NCBI GenBank assembly: GCA_963920635.1
Contig: OY987306.1
Coordinates: 14,216,001-14,280,000 of the forward strand
DNA: 64,000 bases
Source: Pseudeuparius sepicola
Taxonomy: Eukaryota; Arthropoda; Insecta; Coleoptera; Anthribidae
Direction of reading: 5' to 3'
Part shown: piece after piece, positions 12,300 to 23,665 of the stretch
Layout: each line of letters starts with the position of its first letter
How positions within the stretch are numbered: the first letter of the stretch is position 1
The notes under the pieces: model-generated
Database searches by the model: none
What the model was told of the DNA's origin: nothing
Seen by the model: only the letters and a program-made list of their open reading frames with translations
Translations under genes and position numbers: made by a program

Positions 12300-13830
12300 A
12301 AATTTGGAAGTGTGACCTAGGAGACACCTTTCTTTCGAATAGAATCTGACAAGAAAAAAAGTTACAGAATGGGTCTTAGCCGAATGTCTTATGCAAATTT
12401 AAAGAAGACAAAATTTTCGAAAAACAGCGACTGGCCAACCAAAAAGGTAGCTATTAGAAAAAGTTGCTCGGGAGGCCGAGGTAACCTAGGAAACGCCTCT
12501 CATTCGAATAGAATCTGTCAAAAAAAAATCCCAGACGGTACAGAATGGGTCTTAGACGAATGTTTTATGCAAATGAAAAGAAGACATAATCTTCGAAAAA
12601 CAGCGACTGGCCAACCAAAAAGGTACCTATTAGAAAAAGTTGCTCGGGAGACCGTGGTTGAGATAACCTAGGAAATACCTCTCATTCGAATAGAATCTGA
12701 CAAAAAAAATTCCAAGACAGGACAGACGAATGTTTGCAAGTGAAAAGCATACAGATTTTTTTTTTTTCGAAAAACGACGTCTGACCAAAGAAATACATTA
12801 GAAAATTTTGCTGGGGAGGCCGAGGTAACCTAGAAAACGCCTTTCCTTAGAATAGAAATTGACAAAAAAAAGTTACAAAATGAGACTTCGACGGATATTT
12901 GTTGCAAGTGAAAAGTAGGCAGAATTTTCGAAAATCGGGGACGGACCAAAAATTGTTAAGTTGATCAGGAGGTTGAGATAACCTACGAAACGCCTTTCAT
13001 TCGAATAGAATCTGACAAAAAAAATCCAAGAAAATTTTAGACGACTGTTTGCAAGTGAAAAGTATACAGAATTTGTTTTCGAAAAACGGCGACTGACAAA
13101 AAAATATATATTAGAAAATTTTGCTCGGGAGACCGAGGTAACCAAAAAACGCCTCTCGTCCGAATATAATCTGAAATAAATTCCAAGATGGGACTTAGAC
13201 GAATGTTTGATGCAAGTGAAAAGTAGACCGACCGAAAAACGCCTTTCTTTAAAAAATTCAAAGACGTGACTTAGACGAATGTTGGCAAGTGAAAAAAAAA
13301 AACAAAAAATTATTAGAAAAGTTGATTGGGAGGGCGAGGTAACCTAGGAAACGCCTTTCATTCGAATAGAATGTGACAAAAAAATTCAAAGACGTGACTT
13401 AGACGAATATTTGCAAGTGAAAAGCATACAGATTTTTTTTTTCGAAAAACGGCGGCTGACCAAAAAATTATTAGAAAAGTTGATTGGGAGGCCGTGGTAC
13501 CTAGGAAACGCCTTTCATTTAAACATAATGCAACAAAAAAAATTAGACTTAGATGAATAAGAATGCAAGGTGGTAGTTGGACGAATGTTTGACGCAAGTT
13601 AAAAGTATAGACAGAATATTCAAAAACGAGAACCGACCAAATAGTTATTAGAAAAAGTGGTTCGGCGAGGTACCCTAGGAAGAATGCCTTTCGTTCGAAC
13701 AGAATCCAACAAAAAAAATTCCAAGACATGACAGACGAATATTTAATGCAGATGAAAAGTAGATAGAATTTCCAAAAAAACTTCGACTGACCTAAAAGTT
13801 ATTAGAATAAGTTGCTCGGAAGGCCGACGT
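12300..13830 (+). repeat. Tandem array, ~160-175-bp unit, ~9 copies (left arm)
   Basis: Units share GGAAACGCCTTTCATTCGAA, ATCTGACAAAAAAA, TTAGACGAATGTTTGCAAG, and a CGAAAAACGGCGACTGACC block. Units are considerably diverged from one another. Open frames here are by-products of the repeat. Confidence 0.8.
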
Positions 13831-13934
13831 CTATCAAAATATAACACCATTGCATCAGAGTTATGGCGTGGTGGTCAACTAATCGCTTTCACTATTAAAT
13901 TAATCATGACAGGTCAAATACGTATATAATGTAA

Positions 13935-14320
13935 ATGAAAAAACGCGTTAACGAAGCGTTTACAGTGCGTTAACGAGGAGTTGACAGTGCGTTAACGAGG
14001 CGTTACCAACGCGTTAAACGCGTGAAAGAATCGTTATCAATGCGTTACGCGTTAACGAAGCGTTATCAACGCGTTAACAATGCGTTGACAACTCGTTATC
14101 GAGGCGTTAGCAATGCGTTAACGAACAACGCATTAACTAACAACGCGTTAACGAAACGTTTACGACGTGTCAGCAAATCTTTAACAACGCGTCAAGCATT
14201 AGCAACGCGTTAACGAAACTTTAACATCGCGTCAATGCGTTAACACGCGTTAGCGAAGCGTTAACACCGCGTTAACGAATCTTTGACGACGCATTAACGA
14301 AGCGTTGACGAGTGTGGAAG
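13935..14320 (+). repeat. GCGTTAACGA-rich short tandem core (left of centre)
   Basis: About 385 bp of imperfect 10-12-bp units built on GCGTTAACGAA. Each contains GTTAAC, which is itself palindromic. A 63-residue repetitive frame (14022-14213) is a by-product of the repeat. Confidence 0.85.
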
Positions 14321-14500
14321 TGCGTGGACCCTCCAACTCCCAGATATACAATCGCAACTCAAACCAGATCAAACTCAACTGTGGAATCTTGTGACGTCAC
14401 AGGGATGCTACCTTACATTTATTTTAGGTAGGTAACCTAACCTAACATTATTGTCGCGGTGACCAAGAGGTTAGCGACCGGTAAACCGATTGCCATTGGA

Positions 14501-14540
14501 CAAAACTGACTTAATCCGCCTCTGATACACCTCTCCCAAA
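14501..14540. repeat. Palindrome centre: 40-bp asymmetric spacer
   Basis: The arms end with GATTGCCATTGGA at 14500 and restart with TCCAATGGCAATC at 14541. The 40 bp between are unpaired. A short non-palindromic centre is expected when a strand switches template or when a hairpin-ended molecule is opened. Confidence 0.85.
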
Positions 14541-14719
14541 TCCAATGGCAATCGGTTCACCGGTCGCTAACCTCTTGGTCACCGCGACAATAATGTTAGG
14601 TTAGTTTACCTACCTAAAATAAATGTAAGGTAGCATCCCTGTGACGTCACAAGATTCCACAGTTGAGTTTGATCTGGTTTGAGTTGCGATTGTATATCTG
14701 GGAGTTGGAGGGTCCACGC

Positions 14720-15105
14720 ACTTCCACACTCGTCAACGCTTCGTTAATACGTCGTCAAAGATTCGTTAACGCGGTGTTAACGCTTCGCTAACGCGTGTTA
14801 ACGCATTGACGCGATGTTAAAGTTTCGTTAACGCGTTGCTAATGCTTGACGCGTTGTTAAAGATTTGCTGACACGTCGTAAACGTTTCGTTAACGCGTTG
14901 TTAGTTAATGCGTTGTTCGTTAACGCATTGCTAACGCCTCGATAACGAGTTGTCAACGTATTGTTAACGCGTTGATAACGCTTCGTTAACGCGTAACGCA
15001 TTGATAACGATTCTTTCACGCGTTTAACGCGTTGGTAACGCCTCGTTAACGCACTGTCAACTCCTCGTTAACGCACTGTAAACGCTTCGTTAACGCGTTT
15101 TTTCA
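14720..15105 (-). repeat. GCGTTAACGA-rich short tandem core (right of centre)
   Basis: Reverse complement of the left core. The mirrored 63-residue frame at 14828-15019 differs from its partner by a single residue. Confidence 0.85.
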
Positions 15106-15229
15106 TTTACATTATATACGTATTTGACCTGTCATGATTAATTTAATAGTGAAAGCGATTAGTTGACCACCACGCCATAACTCTGATGCAATGGTGTTAT
15201 ATTTTGATAGACGTCGGCCTTCCGAGCAA

Positions 15230-15632
15230 CTTATTCTAATAACTTTTAGGTCAGTCGAAGTTTTTTTGGAAATTCTATCTACTTGTCATCTGCATTAAAT
15301 ATTCGTCTGTCATGTCTTGGAATTTTTTTTTGTTGGATTCTGTTCGAACGAAAGGCATTTCCTAGGGTACCTCGTCTTCCCGAACCACTTTTTCTAATAA
15401 CTATTTGGTCGGTTCTCGTTTTTGAATATTCTGTCTATACTTTTAACTTGCGTCAAACATTCGTCCAACTACCACCTTGCATTCTTATTCATCTAAGTCT
15501 AAATTTTTTTTGTTGCATTATGTTTAAATGAAAGGCGTTTCCTAGGTACCACGGCCTCCCAATCAACTTTTCTAATATTTTTTTGGTCAGCCGCCGTTTT
15601 TCGAAAAAAAAAATCTGTATGCTTTTCACTTG
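15230..15632 (-). repeat. Same ~160-175-bp array, right arm, part 1
   Basis: Mirror of the inner part of the left-arm array, cut at 15632 by the DUF7869 transposon. It resumes at 18338. Confidence 0.8.
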
Positions 15633-18337
15633 AAGAGTACAGGGAAAAAAGGGGGGAAGTCCAAAATTTTGCCATTTTGAGATATTCGCGCCATCTGTTC
15701 GAAAATCTACAGCACTATTGGGTGCCAAATTATAACGGGGGAGAAGACGATAGGTCCAGTAATATAAGCACTTTAAAATTTGCCGTACAGGGGAAGAATG
15801 AGAGAAGTCCACGCGCTACAGGCAAATAAAGCGGGAGGTCCGTAGTAGGCGACTAATTTTTGTTTTCTGACATTGGCCGTTTGTTTATTATTTTTTTGCA
15901 GTTGATCGGGTTATCGTGTCGGCTAGTGTAGTTTTCTTTTGCTATTTTTGCTTACGATAGGGCATGGCGGACGCAAGAAAATGTGATGTACAGGTGAACG
16001 CAGTAGAAGTTCAGGGAAAGAAAAGAAAAGTATTCGGAAGGATCACAGACGCCAACAAGAAAATTCGACTACAGTCGCATGAATGCGGGAAAGACTGCAA
16101 GTGCATTCGCCTCAAGTGTTTTGAGAAAGTACCGGATGAAGCAAGGAAGAATATACTGAAGGAGTTCAATTTAATGAAAAGTGTCGATGAACAAAATATT
16201 TATTTGTGTGGGTTAATTTGCCTAGTCCCTGTGCAACGTCGGCGGCCACGAGTTGAACCAAATAATGCTTTATTTCGTGACAGTGCCTACTCCTACAAGG
16301 TAAGGTTTATTTTGGACGGACAAGTACATGAAGTACGTGTTTGTTGTAAAGCTTTCATTTCGATTCATGGAATTACAACAACAAAGTTTGAAATGTTGCA
16401 AAAATCACTTAAAATGTGTGGATCAGCTCCCTCAGATAAACGCGGACGTCATAGTAACCGACCACATAAATTAAGAGAGGAAACAAAAGACGCCATTGTC
16501 GACCATATAAAATCATTTAAAGGGCGTGAATCGCACTACAGTTTGCAAAAAACTCGTAAGTTGTATTTACCCGAAGATTTAAATGTAAAAAAGATGTACA
16601 GCATGTTTATGGAAAAGCAAGGGGACAATCACAAAGTTTCCTACGAAACATATCGCACCGTCTTTTGCAAGGATTTCAACATTTCGTTCAGATATCCACG
16701 CTCTGACACCTGCAGTATATGCGACGAATATATAGCAAAAGCGAAAGCAATGCAAGCTCAGAAAAGCAACTTGTCGGGCGGAACTGAAACTGAATTAAAC
16801 AAAATAGATTCAGATATGAAAAACTTAGATTTGCAGAATAAACTGCATCGCATGAAAGCTGAGGAATTTTACAAGCGCAAGAAGTCTGCAAAATTGGCAA
16901 GTCGTAAAGACAAAGGTCACGAAGCGATATGTATGGATTTTGCGAAAAATCTCCCGGTCCCTAACATCACAACCAACGATGTGTACTATAAAGGTCAGTT
17001 GTCAGTATACTCTTTTAATATTCATGAACTTGCGTCGGCTCGAAGCATTTTCTTCGTTTATCCCGAAATCATTGGATGCAAAGGTAGTGATGCCGTGTGC
17101 TCATTCTTACATCACTACTTGTACAACTTTCTGGACCCCAAAGTGAAACATCTACGCATATTTTGCGATTCTTGTGGGGTGCAAAATAAGAATTATACAA
17201 TGTTTCGATACATCCACCATGTAGTGCACATGCGTGTGACAAGGACTTCGGATTGATCAAACAGAAGTCACGAGTGGAACTGCCTCATGAGTGGGCTGAG
17301 GTGTTTCGTTCTGCTAGAGTACGACCTAACCAATTTGATGTATTAGAAGTAACTCAAGATTACTTCAGATCCTGGACAACGTATTTTTCTATGCAATTTA
17401 AGAAACAGTGCCCTTTCCAAACTCGACCTATTCGTGAAATAAGAGTTAAAAAGGAGTTGCCTAGCTTGGTGCACCATAGAGATTCCTGGAATGGTATGTG
17501 GGAGAGCAGCGTAATTGTTGACGTCCGAAAGAGGAAACAAGTCAGGTCAAAGGTCGGCGCCGAATTTGAATTACCAGGGCTTTTGTACAAAGGTGAGAGA
17601 AAAAATCTGAAAGTAAATACCTACTTTTTCGAGCGGCTGGTTTCAGGTCTGAGACCTATAAGTGCTGAGAAATTTAAGGACCTACAGACTTTAATACCAT
17701 TTTGCATGAATCCTCAAGCAAGAAATTACTTTTCGACTCTTCCACATAGCGATAAAGCCGGAGGAAGAGTGCAAGGAGAGCCGCAAAAAGAAGGCGAAAC
17801 ATCAGTACAAGAAGGTAAAGTCAACAATATCAAAAGAAAAGCTAATGTAAACTGATTTATTTTCACATTAGGTCGCGAAAGGACAAGAAGGGGTTTGAGG
17901 GCGACGAAAACTACAAAAACGACGAAAAATACGTGAGTGCAGTTCAAGAAGCTGGATATTCATGAAGGAGGAAGAGCAAAAAGACAACAAATTAACAATA
18001 TAACTGCACATAATGCAATATTTCATGAATAAAATACTCTCTTTTGGTGTCCTAAATTCTTACAAGTCTGCTATTATTATTATGTTCCAGTGGACATCCC
18101 TCTTTTTTCACCTGTAAATATGGTATTAAGGCTGATTATTTTTTATTGCTAATTAAATATTAAGCTTAAAAATTCTGACAGTTACTGTCAGTATTGCAAA
18201 TACTATAACCTAGGAACTACGCTTAAAATAATTAAAAATTACTAGTTCAGTCGCGTTCAATAGCATATCAAACTTTAAAAACGCTCTCCTGGACAATTTA
18301 TATTGGTGGACATCCCCCCTATTTCCCATGTACTCTT
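15633..18337 (+). mobile_element. DNA transposon with DUF7869-type transposase, 2705 bp
   Basis: Terminal inverted repeats of about 28 bp with mismatches run inward from AAGAGTAC at both ends, including a GGGGGG run. A perfect 6-bp target duplication, CACTTG, lies at 15627-15632 and 18338-18343. The matching site in the left palindrome arm (CAAGTG, 13414-13419) is intact and uninterrupted, giving an empty-site control within the window. The insertion therefore postdates the palindrome. A 6-bp duplication does not fit Sola (4 bp) or Tc1/mariner (TA). It is the size described for IS3EU-type elements, but I cannot assign the superfamily by eye. Confidence 0.88.
15964..17936 (+). pseudogene. DUF7869-type transposase, frameshifted by internal deletion
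   Basis: The first frame (15964-17256, 430 codons) has a cysteine cluster around residues 40-51, a basic region (about 160-180), and a second CxxC near residue 247. It then has MDFAKNLPVPN (Asp325) and FCDSCGVQNKN (Asp402), typical of the DUF7869/RNase H-like catalytic part. The second frame picks up at about 17232 and runs to 17855, with RSWTTYFSMQFKK and RPIREIRV blocks. At 17228-17232 the two frames meet with loss of the expected intervening segment. This is a deletion plus frameshift that probably removed catalytic sequence. A 57-bp intron (17815-17871, GT-AG) would replace the tail by a short basic C-terminus ending at 17936. It is presumably a cut-and-paste transposase, now inactive. 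Confidence 0.75.
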
Positions 18338-19410
18338 CACTTGCAAATATTCGTCTAAGTCACGCCTTTGAATTTTTTTGTCAGATTCTATTCGAATGAA
18401 AGGCGTTTCCTAGGTTATCTTAACCTTCCGATCAACTTTTCTAATATATTTTTTTTGTCCATCCCCGGTTTTCGACAATTCTATCTACTTGCATCAAATA
18501 TTCGTCTAATAAGTCCCGTTCCGTATTCGATTTTTTTTATTATATTCGAACGAAAGGCGTTTTTCGGTCGGTCTACTTTTCACTTGCATCAAACATTCGT
18601 CTAAGTCCCATCTTGGAATTTATTTCCGATTATATTCGGACGAGAGGCGTTTTTTGGTTACCTCGGTCTCCCGAGCAAAATTTTCTAATATATTTTTTTT
18701 GGTCAGTCGCCGTTTTTCGAAAACAAATTCTGTATACTTTTCACTTGCAAACAGTCGTCTAAAATTTTCTTGGATTTTTTTGTCAGATTCTATTCGAATG
18801 AAAGGCGTTTCGTAGGTTATCTCAACCTCCTGATCAACTTAATAATTTTTGGTCCGTCCCCGATTTTCGAAAATTCTGCCTACTTTTCACTTGCAACAAA
18901 TATCCGTCTAAGTCCCATTTTGTAACTTTTTTTGTCAATTTCTATTCTAAGGAAAGGCGTTTTCTAGGTTACCTCGGCCTCCCCAGCAAAATTTTCTAAT
19001 GTATTTCTTTGGTCAGACGTCGTTTTTCGAAAAAAAAAAATTCTGTATGCTTTTCACTTGCGAACATTCGTCAACCACGGTCTCCCGAGCAACTTTTTCT
19101 AATAGGTACCTTTTTGGTTGGCCAGTCGCTGTTTTTCGAAAATTATGTCTTCTTTTCATTTGCATAAAACATTCGTCTAAGACCCATTCTGTACCGTCTG
19201 GGATTTTTTTTTACAGATTCTATTCGAATGAGAGGCGTTTCCTAGGTTACCTCGGCCTCCCGAGCAACTTTTTCTAATAGCTACCTTTTTGGTTGACCAG
19301 TCGCTGTTTTTCGAAAATTTTGTCTTCTTTAAATTTGCATAAGACATTCGGCTAAGACCCATTCTGTAACTTTTTTTCTTGTCAGATTCTATTCGAAAGA
19401 AAGGTGTCTC
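18338..19410 (-). repeat. Same ~160-175-bp array, right arm, part 2
   Basis: Continuation of the mirrored array after the 2.7-kb insertion. It starts with the second copy of the CACTTG duplication. Confidence 0.8.
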
Positions 19411-19835
19411 CTAGGTCACACTTCCAAATTTGTAAAATTAGGCTAGGAACTTTTCAGAAAATTTCTCGATTTATCACAGTATTTTCGAAGAGTTTTGAGT
19501 TTAAAATATTGTCGATAGTTTAATCGTTTAAAAAAATGTTCGATTGCCTACTGAGCAACTTTTCTAAATGACCAAAATCAAATTTCCCGTCTAACCAGTA
19601 TGAATATAGTGACACAAAATGACAGCTGCATCATTACTTTCTTGCCTTCTATATTTCCAAAATGTCTGTATCGTGATATCCTAAGAAAGTGTATATTCTC
19701 TATAAAATTAATGTGAAATTGTTTCTAAAAGATAACTGGTTTCCATTCAATTAAATTTTTTATCAAAATTAAAAACCAACAGGTATTCTTTTTATTCCTA
19801 AACTTGTAAATTGGGATTGATTGATTTTTCTAGCA

Positions 19836-20575
19836 ATTTTCAGAGGACAAAAATCCGTTGAAAATATGATTTTTTTAATTTTATAACGTTCAGTATTTTT
19901 ATTTCGGTTATGTAGTTACCACCTAGCTTGACCCAGTGAAACTGAATTTACACAAGAACAATTTTCAAAGCACAAAAATCCGTTGAAAATATGTTTTTTT
20001 TTTATTTTCTAACGTTCAGTATTTTTTATTTCGGTTATGTAGTTACCACCTAGCTTGACCCAGTGAAACTGAATTTACATAAGAACAATTTTCAGAGGAC
20101 AAAAATCCGTTGAAAATATATATTTTTTAAATTTTAGAACGTTCAGTTTTTTATTTTGGTTATGTAGTTACCCTCTAGCTTGACCCAGTGAAACTGAAGT
20201 TACACAAGAACAATTTTCAGAGGACAAAAATCCGTTGGAAATATGATTTTTTTTAATTTTATGACGTTCAGTTTTTTTTATTTTGGTTATGTAGTTACCA
20301 CCTAGCTTGACCCAGTGAAACTGAATTTACATAAGAACAATTTTCAGAGGACAAAAATCCGTTAAAAATATTTATTTTTTTAATTTTAAAACGTTCAGTA
20401 TTTTTTTTATTTCGGTTATGTAGTTACCACCTAGCTTGACCCAGTGAAACTGAAGTTACACAAGAACAATTTTCAGAGGACAAAAATCCGTTGGAAATAT
20501 GATTTTTTTAATTTTATGACGTTCAGTTTTTTTATTTTGGTTATGTAGTTACCCCTAGCTTGACCCCAGATGGAA
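19836..20575 (-). repeat. Tandem array, ~126-bp unit (right arm copy)
   Basis: Mirror image of the left-arm array with the same number of units and the same unit-specific variants (for example CTTATG versus CTTGTG spacers). The array was therefore already present when the palindrome formed. Confidence 0.85.
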
Positions 20576-23500
20576 TTTTTCTTTCATCAGATTCTGTTCT
20601 AACGGAAAGCGTTTCCTATGTTATCTCAACCATCTAAAATTGATGTGTTTCCCACGATAAATTTTGGAACTTCTACAAAAGAATTGCTTTTAATCGCTGC
20701 ACGGACAAATATTTAGTTGATCATAATAAGTTTGTTGAGGAGGGAAGGGGGTGCAAAGGATTGAAATAGCGTTTTGTATTTTTAGGCGGTGAAGAGTTGT
20801 AATAAGAAATGTCAAAATGTTTCGTACGAATCTTGCTGTGAATATACTACAACTTTTTTTTTTGAAAAAATGTAAACTTTTCGTTTCCAAGATAACATCA
20901 CAAAGTGATGGCTGTTAGATGTGTTTCACACCTTAAAAAATTGAAGACAATATTTTGTTGCCCCTTAAACTTGCAACATAATTAGGTTTCACATCTCTAG
21001 CATATTTCTCATTTATATGCGTATAAGTTTCATTGTTTAATAAAACCAACTCGGCACATTTCACGTCCTATGGGTCGCACAAATGCACTTGGTTCAGTAT
21101 GTTCTCGGTCGTGGCCACAGATAAAGATTGTCGAGGCATTGTAATAATATATGAAAAGTCTGAGTTTTGTGGTTTTTTCTTTGGAAAGATGGAAGTGTAT
21201 CAGTACCTACTACAGTATAATAGATACGCGTAGTTCAGTGAAATTTTGGAATACGGCAGTACCTCTCTATGGAATTTGAACGGTTACTGGTTGTTTTTTC
21301 CTGTGAAATAGACTGTGCCTTTGGAAAAATGATGTTTGGTTAGATCTGATAGCTCGGGATATTTATTTGACTGTCTGGGGCATTAGATGTAACCTGATTT
21401 CTTTTTATACATCATCAAGAATCTTTCGGTGAGTTGTATTTTGTTTTCTTATCTCTAGGGTATTTTTTTATGTATTTGCGTCGCATTTTAAAACCTATAT
21501 CGTAAAACCGGTGGTGGCACCCTGTGTTTAAACTAAACTTCGTAAAAACATCTTGGCTGATCCAATTTTGTTATCATTTTCGTAAATGGGGTAAGCAAAT
21601 TAAACGTTAGCAATTATATTTGTATCAATTTCATAGCGTAAATAGCTTTGGACTTACAATCGCAGTATTTCTTTTTATTCCTAGAAATCAAGAAAATGTC
21701 GGGGTTGAACAGTTGACCGACAAGTTTTTTTTACTTTGAACGTGTATCCATGTTGATCATGCCTGGTTTGAAATTTTCATCCGCACTGTACCGGGGATTT
21801 TAGATTCTATGCTATGGAAGTATAATTTGCAGGGGTTTTTTAGATTATACTTCAACCGGGTCACACGTGTCCCTAAGGACAAAGGTCAAGCCTTTTGCCG
21901 TAGCCACTTTGCACGATTTTTTGTCGAGCGATCACGGTGGACATTTTTTAAACATTTGTAAGTGTAGTTTCCTCGGCGTTGGTATTGATTTTGTGAGCGA
22001 TGAATAGGTACCTCTGTTGTTCGATTTTTTCAGGGCAAAGTAGGTTGAACTTTTTGGGAGATATCTGTCTGAAGTGTAGTTTCAACCATGGATGCATATT
22101 TTTATCAGTGTAGTGAGTGTAGTTTCAATGTTGTTTAAGCAACAATTTTTCAGTCTATAGTTTACATCTTATATTATCAAAAATTCGTGATTTATCGATA
22201 TTAAACATTTTCGAAATATGTTTAGAATAACATCAATACATTAGTAGTTAAAAATATACGATTCTTCAGGGCAAAGTAGGCTGAACTTTTAATATAATTC
22301 CATATTCCTGGCACATATCCCTTCGATAATATTCTTGCTGGGTGAAAACAAAATTAAGATTTTGTTTGTGATGGCCATTTTCTCAGGGTTTTTTTGGAGA
22401 TATTTGCGTGTTTCGACTGAAAGTGAGCCCATTGTACTGGAAGCTGCGCCAGCAGATCTCGAGCGTCGGCGGTTCAAGCCGTTTCGGATACACATGCTTT
22501 GATACTACTTTTGTATTTTATTGCATAATGTTTTTTTACTTATCATCAGATTCCAAATTCTACCACAAAATAGGTTCAACTTTTCAGACGTATGTTTTTG
22601 CCTTAAGGCAACAACAAACACCTGGTTAATATACAGAAATTTCTCGGATTTTTTTATGGCCGTTTTTTATAGGCACTGAACGTTAAATAAACTGCGTTGT
22701 CTGCTATATTTTTTATTAGTAATCTATTAACGGCTGTAGTAGCATGGGCGTTATTTTGTAAACAATAGATGGTTTGGCACCTAGTTTTTATTTTCAAAAG
22801 TGTACAGTCTAGTATTTTATACAATCAAAATTTCACAATGTATTTTTGAAGGGGTGTTTTGAAGTATTTTGGATACGTTAGTCGTTAAAAATGTATTCCA
22901 GGGCAAAGTAGGTTGAATTTTTTTTGGGATGTAGGTATGTTGTTTTTTCGAAACTAAAATTCAATCAGGACAGCTGCCCGCTGCAATGTTTTCAAGCGAA
23001 TAATAACGTTTGCTCCGACATATTTTATTTGTATAAAATGATTAATTTTTTCGTGCTGTAGATTTGCAATGTTAGTATCTAGAAATTATTTGGTAGGTTA
23101 CTGTATCAATAGGTCAGTGTATCAAAACATGCTAAGACTGAATGCAGACTATACCACTTAGAATGTGCCGCCGATTTTTCGATTATTCCTGGTAAAATAT
23201 GAGTGGAGTCGGCAGAATCCTGTCGGCCGCGGTGAGTCGACAGTAGGTCAAAGGGGGTGTGACGTCATGTCTTGCATAAACTTCAATTTGCTAAGGCGCG
23301 AGATTTCGGAATCCACATTCAGGGGGGCCGTCGGTGAGAGTCTCCCTTCATGTCGAGACATGTCCGCGGTCTGCTTCCGGCCGAAGCAGACTGGCTGGAA
23401 ATCGGGCGGCTCGAACCGTCGCCGCGGGCGGACGGTTTGACAATGACCTCGCGCTGGAGTCAACCCCTCGGGCATCTTCGGCACCCCTCGGGCTAGCGCA

Positions 23501-23659
23501 GGGTTCAAACCCTAGTCGGCGAGTTCTGATTGGCCGGGAGCTTGGCGGGGGGCGTGGCGTGGGAGTGGAGGGGGTAAGTTTGGTCAAAAAAGTGCAGGAT
23601 TTTGCCCCCATAAGAAATACATGGGGAAATTGCGCTCGTGCTCTTATAGCCTATCTACT

Positions 23660-23665
23660 TAGAGG
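23660..23665. repeat. Target-site duplication TAGAGG (right)
   Basis: Second copy of the six bases flanking the palindromic element, directly after its terminal CTATCTACT. Confidence 0.75.

Larger units (their letters stand above)
6575..14500 (+). repeat. Palindrome left arm (7.9 kb)
   Basis: The outer 0.5 kb (6650-7050) is GC- and CpG-rich. Then comes AT-rich unique sequence to about 11150, a tandem array of about 126-bp units, a second array of about 160-175-bp units, and a TTAACG-rich core next to the centre. Short open frames occur in mirrored pairs (10498-10698 with 21033-21233, 7579-7800 with 22408-22629), which reflects the duplication and not coding function. This arm retains two stretches deleted from the right arm (about 8265-8770 and 9073-10105). 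Confidence 0.85.
6575..23659. mobile_element. Giant palindromic (foldback) transposon, 17.1 kb
   Basis: The whole interval is one inverted repeat. The left arm (6575-14500) and right arm (14541-23659) are reverse complements around a 40-bp spacer. It begins AGTAGATAGGCTATAAGAGC and ends with the reverse complement of that. It is flanked by a 6-bp direct repeat, TAGAGG. Outside the duplication, the surrounding tandem repeat continues in one orientation, so the palindrome was inserted as a unit. Removing a later 2.7-kb insertion from the right arm and restoring two right-arm deletions, the original length would be about 15.9 kb. No recognisable protein is encoded by either arm. A 6-bp duplication and 5'-AG ends are the known signature of Polinton/Maverick elements, but none of their genes are here, so the class is inferred, not shown. 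Confidence 0.8.
14541..23659 (-). repeat. Palindrome right arm (9.1 kb with insertion)
   Basis: Reverse complement of the left arm, altered by four visible events. These are a 2705-bp transposon insertion at 15633-18337, loss of about 0.5 kb between two direct repeats (around 21840-21960), loss of about 1.03 kb (junction near 21632), and a gain of about 30 bp near 23035. Scattered single-base differences are also present, so the arms are not a simple assembly mirror. Confidence 0.85.

Noticed and set aside
14022..15019. Repetitive 63-residue frames on both sides of the palindrome centre
   Set aside because: They are the translation of the GCGTTAACGA repeat; a 10-12-bp unit gives long frames by chance when it has no stop.
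6575..23659. Paired open frames in the two palindrome arms (for example 10498-10698 and 21033-21233, 66 codons each)
   Set aside because: Identity between the arms comes from the duplication itself. The frames are short, lack motifs and give no evidence of protein-level constraint.
6575..23659. The palindrome as an assembly artefact
   Set aside because: The arms differ by a transposon insertion with a clean duplication, two deletions, a small gain and point changes. The outer ends carry a 6-bp direct repeat. A mirror artefact would not do this, though read data should confirm it.
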